The notes beneath the pieces are model-generated. The model did not search any database. It saw nothing but the letters and a program-made list of their open reading frames with translations, and had not been told where the DNA came from. This document shows, one piece after another, positions 9,064 to 17,362 of a DNA stretch of 64,000 bases (within the stretch, counting starts at the first letter, position 1; every line of letters starts with the position of its first letter). Source of the DNA: Serratia plymuthica (GTDB lineage: Bacteria > Pseudomonadota > Gammaproteobacteria > Enterobacterales > Enterobacteriaceae); NCBI RefSeq assembly GCF_018336935.1, contig NZ_CP068771.1:2418001-2482000 (forward strand). Reading direction: 5' to 3'. The position numbers and the translations under genes were made by a program.

Positions 9064-10767
9064 TCAGAATTTAGCCGGCTTAATCGACTTGGCTGTCAGT
9101 CCTGGTTGAACATACGAAATATGTGAAACCAGGTCCTGATTGTTAGAAAAATCTACGTCTTTGAAGGTAAATGTTTTGCCTCCAGGGAAAACGAAACGCT
9201 GGGCAACGTTTAACGGTATGCTGTGGAATCCCGTCTGAGAAAAACTGCCGGCCCAGTCGGCAACATCACCAACCAGATCATTAAGGCCGGTAAAGATCTC
9301 AATAAACCAGTTGGTGCTCGGCGTAGCATCGGAATTGTCGACAGGTACTGAAATCAGACTGGCTGATAAATGCCCTTCCTGGTCGATAGCCAATGTATAG
9401 GTATCTGTAATGGTCTTGTTTATTGCTTTCCAGCTTTCCGAGGACTGCAGGGATCGAATATAGACCGACACGACAAATTTTTGCTCAACGACAATGGTAT
9501 TGCCGGCAAAGGTAACGGTAGCATTGTACGTCGTACCCAATGTCATCTCGCCCATGTCGCCGCCAAGCCCTGCGTCATCATTGTCGGAAGAGCTGTAGGA
9601 ATAGGTTAAAATAGTACTCCCCGTCGCCGGAATATCGACGGTCGGCATTTGATAAGGGGTCATGGACCAACTGTAATTGATCGTCGTATCAAGAAAACCG
9701 GAAAGCCAGACTCTCACCCAGGCCTTATAACAGTTTGCTGATACGTAATTGGATAGCTGACTTTTAAAATAATTTGCGAAGGTATTCCTGTTTATGGCAA
9801 TAACGCCGTCAAAACTGGACTCTTCGGCAGGTTCGACCCAATTCCAGGAGAAAGGTACCGCCGGTGGAAGGCTGTTGCCATTGACTTCACACAGATAATT
9901 AAGCGTATTTAAATCATTGGTGCTGGTACTGCTCGGTGTATAGGGGCTGACCTCAAGTTCCATTTTAGTCAACTTTAGGGTCGACGGATTGTTGTCGGGC
10001 GTGTTCTGTACGATAGAATAATTCAACACGGGTTGGGCATTGGCTTTCATTGCCGTGAAATAGGCCCCTAAAAACACTTCGGACAATACCGTGTAAGCCG
10101 GTGTGCCTGGCGTAACGCCATTGATCGTTGGCGTTGACTCCAGCGCTGCGTTATCTAAATCAAAAAACAGTTGTTGTACGCTGAAAGCGTCCGGTCCCAG
10201 ATTGTTAAGCTGTTCCTGAACGTCCGGCGGCAGATCGGCATTATCCATAATTTGTTTTAATGAAACGATGGAGGTAAAAAGCCAGGGCGAATTGGTAGGT
10301 TGTGTGGCACTGAAAAAACTGGTCAGGCCATGCCTGCCAAAGTTGCAGGTCACGACCGTAAACTGCGCGCAAATCAGATTGAAAATGACTGATTGGCTAG
10401 TGGGTTGCAGCGTAACGATATCAGGAATGGCATTAGGCTCTATGTCGGCAGGAATACCTATAGCAGCCTCAAAGGCAAAATAGAAATTGCTGTTATTAAT
10501 ATTTTCTATTTCAGGTGTCATGGGGTCGCCCTGACTCCAATTTGGCACGGTTAGCGGATCGGTCCCCTGAGTTTGCTGCAAGAGTTCCTCTCGGGATATC
10601 ACTACCGGCTGGCCTTGATCATCTTGATTCCAATACATCTTTACCGTGGGGAAGACGGAATTGTATAAATATTCTTTCATCGTTCCATTAATGCTGGCCT
10701 GAGAAGTGGCTACGACAAAATCATAACCATAGTGAGAGTCTGATAAATTGGATTGATTTGCACTCAT
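9064..10767 (-). CDS. P47/TULIP-like protein, putative
   Basis: A 567-aa protein without signal peptide, rich in Ser, Thr and Asn. Its N-terminus (HYGYDFVVATSQASINGTMK) fits the pattern that opens clostridial P47 and OrfX proteins: an aromatic-G-aromatic-D motif, then an amphipathic helix ending in KEY. Those are TULIP-fold lipid-binding proteins found beside botulinum and insecticidal toxin genes. The rest is beta-rich with aromatic strands (NYSWSMTPYQMPTVDIP, TYNATVTFAGNTIVVEQKF), compatible with TULIP domains. The start is firm: AGGAG is 9 bases upstream of the ATG. It is the first gene of a two-gene operon. The P47 link rests on motif resemblance; a plain hypothetical protein is the fallback. 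Confidence 0.5.
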   Translation of the reverse strand: MSANQSNLSDSHYGYDFVVATSQASINGTMKEYLYNSVFPTVKMYWNQDDQGQPVVISREELLQQTQGTDPLTVPNWSQGDPMTPEIENINNSNFYFAFEAAIGIPADIEPNAIPDIVTLQPTSQSVIFNLICAQFTVVTCNFGRHGLTSFFSATQPTNSPWLFTSIVSLKQIMDNADLPPDVQEQLNNLGPDAFSVQQLFFDLDNAALESTPTINGVTPGTPAYTVLSEVFLGAYFTAMKANAQPVLNYSIVQNTPDNNPSTLKLTKMELEVSPYTPSSTSTNDLNTLNYLCEVNGNSLPPAVPFSWNWVEPAEESSFDGVIAINRNTFANYFKSQLSNYVSANCYKAWVRVWLSGFLDTTINYSWSMTPYQMPTVDIPATGSTILTYSYSSSDNDDAGLGGDMGEMTLGTTYNATVTFAGNTIVVEQKFVVSVYIRSLQSSESWKAINKTITDTYTLAIDQEGHLSASLISVPVDNSDATPSTNWFIEIFTGLNDLVGDVADWAGSFSQTGFHSIPLNVAQRFVFPGGKTFTFKDVDFSNNQDLVSHISYVQPGLTAKSIKPAKF

Positions 10768-10871
10768 GATAAACGTCTCCTCGTTGCCTACTGAGTAAGC
10801 AAAGATATCGTTAGGTTATATTTAGCTGCGCAATAAAACTCCTGAGTTTGAAATTATCTAAAAAACAAAAT

Positions 10872-10933
10872 CCACGCTAAATACCTGCAAGCAGGAATAA
10901 ACGATAAAATATCGTCGCTGATATTTAGTGTGG
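10872..10933 (-). promoter_or_regulatory. cloverleaf-like nested inverted repeats in leader
   Basis: An outer stem pairs CCACGCTAAATA (10872-10883) with TATTTAGTGTGG (10922-10933), 11 of 12 matching. It encloses two perfect hairpins: CCTGC-AA-GCAGG (10884-10895) and ACGAT-AAAAT-ATCGT (10901-10915). The element lies 105-166 bp upstream of the 567-aa gene's start. It could be a structured RNA leader or a multi-site operator. No known riboswitch class is recognised. Confidence 0.45.
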
Positions 10934-11231
10934 TATGATTGCCAAGATAAATTGACAATATTTATCTGCGGGTTGATTTATGAACCCGTTACGTATTGAT
11001 AAATATGATTTGGCATGTTCATACCCGCTAATGCATGCAAGCAATATATATTATTAGCGGATTAATAATAATGCATTGTAATGGCTGGGTGTTTTTTTTG
11101 ACACGGATTTCCCGCGAAGAAAATTAACACGCCGCATACCTATTCCCAACAGAAACTTTAATATAGGATACCAGTAGGTATATGCAAGCAACCTGGCCGG
11201 CATAAATATGCTGCATTAAAAATAACCACAC

Positions 11232-11253
11232 TAACAACATGATTATGTTGTTA
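11232..11253. promoter_or_regulatory. perfect 9-bp dyad
   Basis: TAACAACAT and its exact complement are separated by GATT, and an AT-rich run follows. This is either an operator or a weak terminator-like hairpin. No gene ends nearby, so an operator is more likely. Confidence 0.35.
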
Positions 11254-11480
11254 TATTTAATTTATTTATCTTCTTGAAAAGAATATTTCATCAAAAATAT
11301 CTTAATCAATGCCTGTAAGGTTGCTTTCATGGTGCGAGTAAAATAATACCTGCGGGCCGTTTTCCAACCGTATGACGCGGTACCGCAGAGAAGGCAGGCC
11401 GCTGCCTTGATTCTGGTTCGCGCTCCCTGCCCGCATAAGCTATATGTTAGGGATCCTTTCCCCCCCCGGAGAACGTCCTC

Positions 11481-12050
11481 ATGAGCAAGAAAAAGATCCT
11501 GATGCTGGTCGGCGACTATGCCGAAGATTACGAAACCATGGTGCCGTTTCAGGCATTGCAGATGATTGGTCACCAGGTAGATGCCGTCTGCCCCGATAAA
11601 GTCAAAGGCGACTACATCATGACGGCGATCCATGATTTTGACGGCGCGCAGACCTACAGTGAGAAACCCGGCCACCGCTTTATCCTGAATGCCGATTTTG
11701 CCGCCGCACGGGAGGAGGATTATGACGCCCTGCTGATCCCCGGCGGCAGAGCGCCCGAATATCTGCGCCTCAACCCACAGGTGATCAAATTGGTGCAGGC
11801 TTTTGACGCCGCACGCAAACCTATAGCTGCCGTGTGCCACGGCCCGCAACTGCTGGCCGCCGCCAACGTGTTGAAAGGCCGCACCTGCAGCGCCTACCCG
11901 GCCTGCGCCCCCGAAGTGCAGTTAGCCGGCGGGCATTATGCGGATATCGGCATCGATCAGGCCCACGTCGACGGCAATCTGGTGACCGCCCCAGCCTGGC
12001 CGGCGCATCCGCAGTGGCTGGCGAAATTTGCTGAGGTGTTGGAACAATAA
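11481..12050 (+). CDS. DJ-1/PfpI family protein
   Basis: A 189-aa DJ-1/PfpI superfamily protein, complete. The nucleophile elbow [10 protein letters not shown] gives Cys119 followed by His120, as in the PfpI/YhbO subgroup. Acidic residues near 15-18 (AEDYE) should supply the partner of the cysteine, and LLIPGGR is conserved. Family members have been described as stress-related hydrolases, glyoxalases or deglycases; the actual activity cannot be chosen from sequence. GGAG lies 9 bases before the ATG. A run of eight C residues (11460-11467) abuts this ribosome binding site. Confidence 0.85.
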   Translation: MSKKKILMLVGDYAEDYETMVPFQALQMIGHQVDAVCPDKVKGDYIMTAIHDFDGAQTYSEKPGHRFILNADFAAAREEDYDALLIPGGRAPEYLRLNPQVIKLVQAFDAARKPIAAVCHGPQLLAAANVLKGRTCSAYPACAPEVQLAGGHYADIGIDQAHVDGNLVTAPAWPAHPQWLAKFAEVLEQ

Positions 12051-12058
12051 ACCCGGCG

Positions 12059-12089
12059 TAAAAAAGGCCCGCAATCGGATATGCGGGCC
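12059..12089 (-). terminator. terminator of the DUF1493-like gene
   Basis: Hairpin arms are GGCCCGCA (12066-12073) and TGCGGGCC (12082-12089). On the minus strand the stem is followed by a T-run (complement of the A-run ending at 12065), so it fits the minus-strand gene ending at 12170. The same stem may also stop the convergent pfpI-like transcript. Confidence 0.65.
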
Positions 12090-12169
12090 CAAAACAGCGC
12101 AAAGCCTCTATTTCCCGGCGGCGTTAATTTAGCGTCTGGAAACAGAAAATAATCCGCCCCGGTTTCGCT

Positions 12170-12547
12170 TCATTTTAATTGTTCAATCAGAAAATGGATA
12201 TCATACAGCCAGCGTTTAGCCCGGGCGGAACGTACCAGCATGTAAACATACAGCGGCCGGATCCTTTCCATCTCCAGATCCCAGTTATTCATGCGGCGGG
12301 GTGAGCCGGAGAACAATATTCCCGACTTTGTCTCCTGCCGGAAATACAACTCGTGATTGTAATTGCTGTTATCTATGCCGAAGGTGTCGAAGTAGCCGCT
12401 CATCAGCGTCTGCGACATTGGCAAGGTCAGGTTAAGCTCCTTGTTTATCTCGGTATTCAGAGTGACGGCAATGCCCTTTTTAAGAAATGCGGGCGCATTA
12501 TATCTGTCGATAACGGAAATCACTTGTTGCTGAATATCACTGTCCAT
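12170..12547 (-). CDS. DUF1493-like small protein
   Basis: A 125-aa cytosolic protein. The layout (N-terminal helix with IDRYNAPAF, then LMSGYFDTFGIDNSNYNHEL, ending with YVYMLVRSARAKRWLYDI) resembles the DUF1493 family of small acyl-carrier-like enterobacterial proteins. No catalytic motif or phosphopantetheine serine is evident. It has its own terminator and stands alone between the pfpI-like gene and the efflux operon. The role is unknown and the family call is tentative. Confidence 0.55.
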   Translation of the reverse strand: MDSDIQQQVISVIDRYNAPAFLKKGIAVTLNTEINKELNLTLPMSQTLMSGYFDTFGIDNSNYNHELYFRQETKSGILFSGSPRRMNNWDLEMERIRPLYVYMLVRSARAKRWLYDIHFLIEQLK

Positions 12548-12670
12548 TTCAACCTCAATATATTTGGCCGCGGGAAAGATGCGATATTGTTCTGACCTTT
12601 CTTATTGGGTCGAGTTCTGCCGGTCGGGGTTATTTTCCTTTTCTTTACATTTCCCTCACCGGATAAATAT

Positions 12671-12701
12671 AAAAACGCAGGGTGATAACACCACCCTGCG
12701 T
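12671..12701 (-). terminator. terminator of the RND efflux operon
   Basis: Hairpin arms ACGCAGGGTG and CACCCTGCGT have a 7-base loop. On the minus strand it is followed by a T-rich run (TTTTTATATTT). It lies about 27 bp past the stop codon of the outer-membrane factor gene, closing the MFP-RND-OMF operon. Confidence 0.8.
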
Positions 12702-12727
12702 AATAGGTTTATTGATTGCGAATAAGT

Positions 12728-14182
12728 TTAACGGGTCAGGGTCGCGCTATTGGCGACCACGCTGTCCCCTTGCTTCTCCGCCGTAATACCGCCACCCAGC
12801 ACCTTATACAGCGTAATCAGATTCTGGTACTGCGTTTGCTGCGCGCCGATCAACGACTGGCGGGCGGTGTACAGCGTCCGCTGCGCGTCCAGCATGTTCA
12901 GGTAGGTATCCACGCCGTGGCGATAACGCAGTTCGGCCAGGCGATAATACTCCCGCGAAGCGGCTACGTAGCCGGTCTGCGCCGCCAGTTGCTCCCCAAT
13001 GGTGCCTTTGCGCGCCAGCGCATCGGCAGTTTCCTGGAACGCCGTCTGCACCGCTTTTTCATAGGTGGCGACGTACAGATCCTTTTGCGCCTTGGTGTAG
13101 TTGAGCTGCGAGGTATTATAGCCGCCGGTGAAAATCGGCAGGCTGATGCTCGGCGCAAAGGACCAGACGCCGGCTCCCTTGCTGAACAGAGACGACAGCT
13201 CCCCGCTGCCCACCCCGCCGCTGGCCGTCAGGCTGATCGACGGGAAGAACGCCGCGCGCGCGGAACCGATGCTGGCGTTGGCCGACTTCAGATTATGCTC
13301 GGCTTCCAGCACGTCCGGCCGGTTCAGCAGCACCTGCGACGACACATTGGCCGGCATGTCTTTCATGATGCCGGACAGCGCCTCGATCCCGTTCGGCAAC
13401 AGGCTTTCGGGCACGCTTTGCCCCACCACCAGATCCAGCGCGTTTTTCGCCTGCGCGGCGCTGGTGGTGTAGCTGGCGACGTCTGAGCGGGCCTGCTGAT
13501 AAACCGTGTCCGCCGAAGCCACATCCACCATCGACAAAATGCCGTTTTGCTGGTTTTTACGCGTCACTTCCAGCGACAGCCTGGCGCTTTCCATCGTGTC
13601 TTGGGCCGCCTTCAACAGGCTGCGTTCCGCCGCCACGTTCACCCAGTCGGTGACGATATCGGCAATCAGCGTCAGGCGCGTACTTTTCGCCGCCTCGGAC
13701 TCCGCCAGATAGGACTCGAATTTTGCGCGCGACAGGCTGCGGTTTTTACCGAACAGATCCAACTCAAATGAACTGGTGCTGGCGCTGGCTTCGTAGCTCT
13801 GGCCGATCGCGGTCGCATTGCCGTTGCCGGTCAAAGAGCGTGAGCGCGTGCCGTCCACGCCGGCGTTGATGGTCGGGAACAGTTCGGAACGCTGTTCGCC
13901 GTACAACGCCCGCGCCGATTCAATGTTGGCGATCGCTTCACGCAGATCACGGCTGCTGCTCAGCCCCATCGCCACCACCTGCCGCAGCCGCGCATCCACC
14001 ACATAATCGCGCCACGGGATATCCGGGTAGCTCAGCGAAAGCTTATCGCTGGGCGCGGCATAGGCGGCACCTTGCGGCAGGTTTGCCGGCACCGGCGCCT
14101 GTGGCCGCTGATAGTCCGGATCCAGTGAAATACAGCCTGCCAGCAACAGGGGGAATGTCAGAGTTATCAAACGTTGCAGCAC
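12728..14182 (-). CDS. outer-membrane efflux lipoprotein, NodT/OprM type
   Basis: A 484-aa outer-membrane factor forming the exit duct of a tripartite pump. The N-terminus carries a lipobox (FPLLLAGC), so it should be a lipid-anchored TolC-like trimer. It has the repeated long coiled-coil segments of the OEP family (YEKAVQTAFQETADALARKG, SREYYRLAELRYRHGVDTYL) and OprM-like LLAGCISLDPDYQRP. It is the last gene of the operon and starts 1 bp after the RND pump gene, so translation is coupled. Confidence 0.9.
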   Translation of the reverse strand: MLQRLITLTFPLLLAGCISLDPDYQRPQAPVPANLPQGAAYAAPSDKLSLSYPDIPWRDYVVDARLRQVVAMGLSSSRDLREAIANIESARALYGEQRSELFPTINAGVDGTRSRSLTGNGNATAIGQSYEASASTSSFELDLFGKNRSLSRAKFESYLAESEAAKSTRLTLIADIVTDWVNVAAERSLLKAAQDTMESARLSLEVTRKNQQNGILSMVDVASADTVYQQARSDVASYTTSAAQAKNALDLVVGQSVPESLLPNGIEALSGIMKDMPANVSSQVLLNRPDVLEAEHNLKSANASIGSARAAFFPSISLTASGGVGSGELSSLFSKGAGVWSFAPSISLPIFTGGYNTSQLNYTKAQKDLYVATYEKAVQTAFQETADALARKGTIGEQLAAQTGYVAASREYYRLAELRYRHGVDTYLNMLDAQRTLYTARQSLIGAQQTQYQNLITLYKVLGGGITAEKQGDSVVANSATLTR

Positions 14183-14183
14183 A

Positions 14184-17100
14184 TTATTCTCCTGCCTGTG
14201 GCGTGGTGCTTGCTACCTGTTTGGCGACGACAGGTTTACGTGCAAATACCCGGCGTACCAAAACGTAGAACAAAGGAACAAAGAAGATCGCCAATAGCGT
14301 CGCGGTAAGGGTGCCGCCGATAATCCCGGTGCCAATGGCAATTCGGCTGTTGGCGCCGGCGCCGGTGGAAATCGCCAGCGGCAATACCCCGGCGGTAAAC
14401 GCCAGCGACGTCATCAGGATCGGCCGCAAGCGCATACGGGATGCTTCGACCGCCGAGGCGATCAGCGTTTCTCCGTGCCGGTACTTCTCTTCGGCAAATT
14501 CCACGATCAGAATGGCGTTCTTGGCCGACAGGCCAATAATGGTCAACAGCGCCACCTGGAAGTAGATGTCGTTTTCGAGACCGCGCAGCGTGACCGCCAA
14601 TAGCGAGCCCACCACGCCCATCGGCACCACCATCATGACCGCGAACGGGATCGACCAGCTCTCATACAATGCCGCCAGGCACAGGAACACCACCAATAGC
14701 GCGATGGCGTACAGCGATCCCGCCTGGCCGCTGGTCAGGCGTTCCTGATAAGACAGCCCGCTCCAGGAGTAGCTGCTGCCTGCGGAGAACTTCGCCGCCA
14801 GCTTTTCCATTTCATCCATCGCGGTGCCGGAACTGGTGCCCGGAGCGCCTTCGCCGGTGATTTCGAACGACGAAAGCCCGTTATAACGCGACAGGTTTTC
14901 CGGCCCGTAGATCCAGCGGGATGAGGCAAAGGCCGAGAACGGCGTCATGCTGGTCGAGGTTGTGCTCGTGCCGGAACTGGTGCTGGTTGAGCTGCCGCGC
15001 ACAAACCATTTATCCAGATCCTCAGGTTTTGAGCGGAACGCCACATCCCCCTGCATATAGACTTTCTTCACCCGGTTGCGGTCGATAAAGTCGTTAACAT
15101 AGGTGCTGCCGAAAGAACTGGTGAGCGTGCTGCTGACGTCGCCGGCGCTCAGGCCCAACGCTTGCAGCTTGTCATTATCGATATCCACCTGCAGCTGCGG
15201 GGTATCCGGCAAGGTGTTGGCGCGCACGGCGATCAGGCCCGAATTATTACCGGCGGCGGCAATGATTTGGTCACGCATCGCCTGCAACTCCGCACGGGTC
15301 GTTGCGCCTTTGGCCTGCAGCTCGAAGGTGAACCCGTTGGACTGACCAAAACCGTCGATCGACGGCGGGCTCATCGAAAACACCTGGGCATCGCGAATGC
15401 CGGCAAAGTGCCCCATGGCGCGCTTGGCAATCGCATCAGCGGTATTCTCGCTGCCGCTGCGCAGGCTCCAGTCCTTGAGGCTGACGAAGGCCATGCCGGC
15501 GTTCTGGCCGCTGCCGCTAAAACCAAAGCCGTTAATGGTAAAGATGGTATTGACGTTGGCCTTCTCATTGGTGAGGAAGTAATCCTTCACCTCGTCGCTG
15601 ACCACCGAGGTGCGGGCGTCGGTAGCGCCGGCCGGCAGCGTATACTGCACCATCACCATCCCCTGATCTTCGTTAGGCAGGAAACCGGTCGGCAGGCGCA
15701 TATACATGACCGCGGCTGCGATCAGCAACAGGCCGTACATCAGCAGGTAACGCATTGGGCGGTGGATCACCATGCCGACCTTGTCGGCGTACTTCGCCTG
15801 CAGCCGGTCATAACCCCGGTTGAATTTGCCCAGCAGGCCTTTGCCGGTCAGTTCCTCATGCGCGGGTTTGAGCAGCGTGGCGCACAGCGCCGGTGCCAGC
15901 GTCAGCGCCAGGATCACCGAAAGCGCCATGGAAGAGACGATAGTGACGGAGAATTGGCGATAGATTACCCCGGTGGAGCCGCCGAAGAACGCCATCGGCA
16001 GAAATACCGCAGACAGCACCATCGCAATGCCCACCAACGCGCCGGTGATCTCTTTCATCGACTTTTCCGTCGCTTCGCGCGGCGGCAGTTTTTCTTCGCG
16101 CATCACGCGCTCGACGTTCTCCACCACCACGATGGCGTCATCCACCAACAGCCCGATGGCCAGTACCATGCCAAACAGCGTCAGGGTGTTGATCGAATAA
16201 CCGAACACCGCCAGCACGCCAAAGGTGCCGAGCAGCACCACCGGCACGGTAATGGTCGGGATCAGCGTCGTACGCAGGTTCTGCAGGAAGATGAACATCA
16301 CGATCACCACCAGCACCACCGCTTCGAACAGCGTCTTAACCACTTCTTCAATCGAGATGTTGATAAAGTCGGTGCTGTCTTTCGGATATGCGACCTTGTA
16401 GCCCTCCGGCATGGATGACTGGTATTCCGCTACCTTGGCCTTGACCAGTTTGGCGGTGTTGAGCGCATTGGCCCCGGCGGCCAGTTTGACCGCGATACCC
16501 GCCGCCGGGTGGCCGTTCAGGCGTGCGCTGGAAGAGTAATCCTCATTGCCCAGTTCAACCCGCGCTACGTCGCCCAGGCGCACCAGGGCTCCGCTGCTGT
16601 CGCTTTTCAGGATGATATTGCGAAATTGCTCCGGCGTTTGCAGCCGGGATTGCGCCTTGACCGTGGCGGTCAATTGCTGATCGGCGCCGGCCGGCAGATC
16701 GCCGACCTTACCCGCAGAAACCTGGGTGTTCTGCGCCTCAATCGCCGTCTCCACATCGGACGGCATCAGCGAATAGGACGCCAGTTTGGTCGGGTTCAGC
16801 CAGATACGCATGGCGTATTCCGAGCCGAACACCTGCACGTCGCCCACGCCGTTAATGCGCGACAGCGGATCTTGCAGGTTACTGACCAGATAGTCGGAGA
16901 TATCGGCCATCGTCGCCTTGTCGGTCTCATCGTACAGACCGACGATCAGCAAAAAGCTGTTCTGCGATTTCTTGACCGTGACCCCTTGCGAGGTGACCTC
17001 CGACGGCAAGCGGCTTTCCGCCTGCTGCACCTTGTTTTGCACCTGCACCTGGGCGATGTCCGGATCGGTACCCTGATCGAAGGTCACGTTGATGCTTACC

Positions 17101-17360
17101 GAACCGTTGGAACTGCTGGTCGACGAGAAATACAGCAGGCCGTCCAGGCCGGTGAGCTGCTGCTCAATGACCTGCGTCACGCTGTTTTCCAGGGTCTCCG
17201 CATCAGCGCCCGGATAGGTCGCCGAAATGGCGATCTGCGGTGGGGAGACGTCCGGATATTGCGAAATGGGCAGCGAGTTGATCGACATCAGGCCACACAG
17301 CATGATGATGATCGCGATCACCCAGGCAAACACCGGCCGCCGAATAAAGAACTGCGCCAT
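14184..17360 (-). CDS. RND multidrug efflux pump, HAE1 family
   Basis: A 1058-aa inner-membrane proton/drug antiporter of the AcrB family. It opens with the typical MAQFFIRRPVFAWVIAIIIM. The TM4 proton-relay motif is clear in GLLVDDAIVVVENVERVM (two adjacent Asp), and the second half repeats the fold (NAILIVEFAEE). Length and motifs are complete. An unusual Ser/Thr-rich insert (about residues 790-806) sits in the porter region where AcrB has a short loop before VPFSAFSS. It lies 2 bp after the membrane-fusion gene and 1 bp before the outer-membrane factor, so the pump is encoded as a full tripartite unit. The closest named relative cannot be fixed by eye. Confidence 0.93.
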   Translation of the reverse strand: MAQFFIRRPVFAWVIAIIIMLCGLMSINSLPISQYPDVSPPQIAISATYPGADAETLENSVTQVIEQQLTGLDGLLYFSSTSSSNGSVSINVTFDQGTDPDIAQVQVQNKVQQAESRLPSEVTSQGVTVKKSQNSFLLIVGLYDETDKATMADISDYLVSNLQDPLSRINGVGDVQVFGSEYAMRIWLNPTKLASYSLMPSDVETAIEAQNTQVSAGKVGDLPAGADQQLTATVKAQSRLQTPEQFRNIILKSDSSGALVRLGDVARVELGNEDYSSSARLNGHPAAGIAVKLAAGANALNTAKLVKAKVAEYQSSMPEGYKVAYPKDSTDFINISIEEVVKTLFEAVVLVVIVMFIFLQNLRTTLIPTITVPVVLLGTFGVLAVFGYSINTLTLFGMVLAIGLLVDDAIVVVENVERVMREEKLPPREATEKSMKEITGALVGIAMVLSAVFLPMAFFGGSTGVIYRQFSVTIVSSMALSVILALTLAPALCATLLKPAHEELTGKGLLGKFNRGYDRLQAKYADKVGMVIHRPMRYLLMYGLLLIAAAVMYMRLPTGFLPNEDQGMVMVQYTLPAGATDARTSVVSDEVKDYFLTNEKANVNTIFTINGFGFSGSGQNAGMAFVSLKDWSLRSGSENTADAIAKRAMGHFAGIRDAQVFSMSPPSIDGFGQSNGFTFELQAKGATTRAELQAMRDQIIAAAGNNSGLIAVRANTLPDTPQLQVDIDNDKLQALGLSAGDVSSTLTSSFGSTYVNDFIDRNRVKKVYMQGDVAFRSKPEDLDKWFVRGSSTSTSSGTSTTSTSMTPFSAFASSRWIYGPENLSRYNGLSSFEITGEGAPGTSSGTAMDEMEKLAAKFSAGSSYSWSGLSYQERLTSGQAGSLYAIALLVVFLCLAALYESWSIPFAVMMVVPMGVVGSLLAVTLRGLENDIYFQVALLTIIGLSAKNAILIVEFAEEKYRHGETLIASAVEASRMRLRPILMTSLAFTAGVLPLAISTGAGANSRIAIGTGIIGGTLTATLLAIFFVPLFYVLVRRVFARKPVVAKQVASTTPQAGE

Positions 17361-17362
17361 GA

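Larger units (their letters stand above)
10768..11480. promoter_or_regulatory. AT-rich region dense in inverted repeats upstream of the P47-like operon
   Basis: About 700 bp with no gene of credible coding character. It contains a nested dyad array at 10872-10933, a perfect 8-bp dyad with a 20-base loop at 11025-11060 and a perfect 9-bp dyad at 11232-11253. It serves as 5' region for the minus-strand P47-like operon and, at its right end, for the plus-strand DJ-1/PfpI gene. The composition is clearly lower in GC than the flanking genes. Confidence 0.5.

Noticed and set aside
15162..16418. Long plus-strand open frame (418 codons) opposite the RND pump gene
   Set aside because: Antisense frame in GC-rich coding DNA; His/Arg/Gln-rich nonsense composition and no ribosome binding site. 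The RND protein on the other strand is unmistakable.
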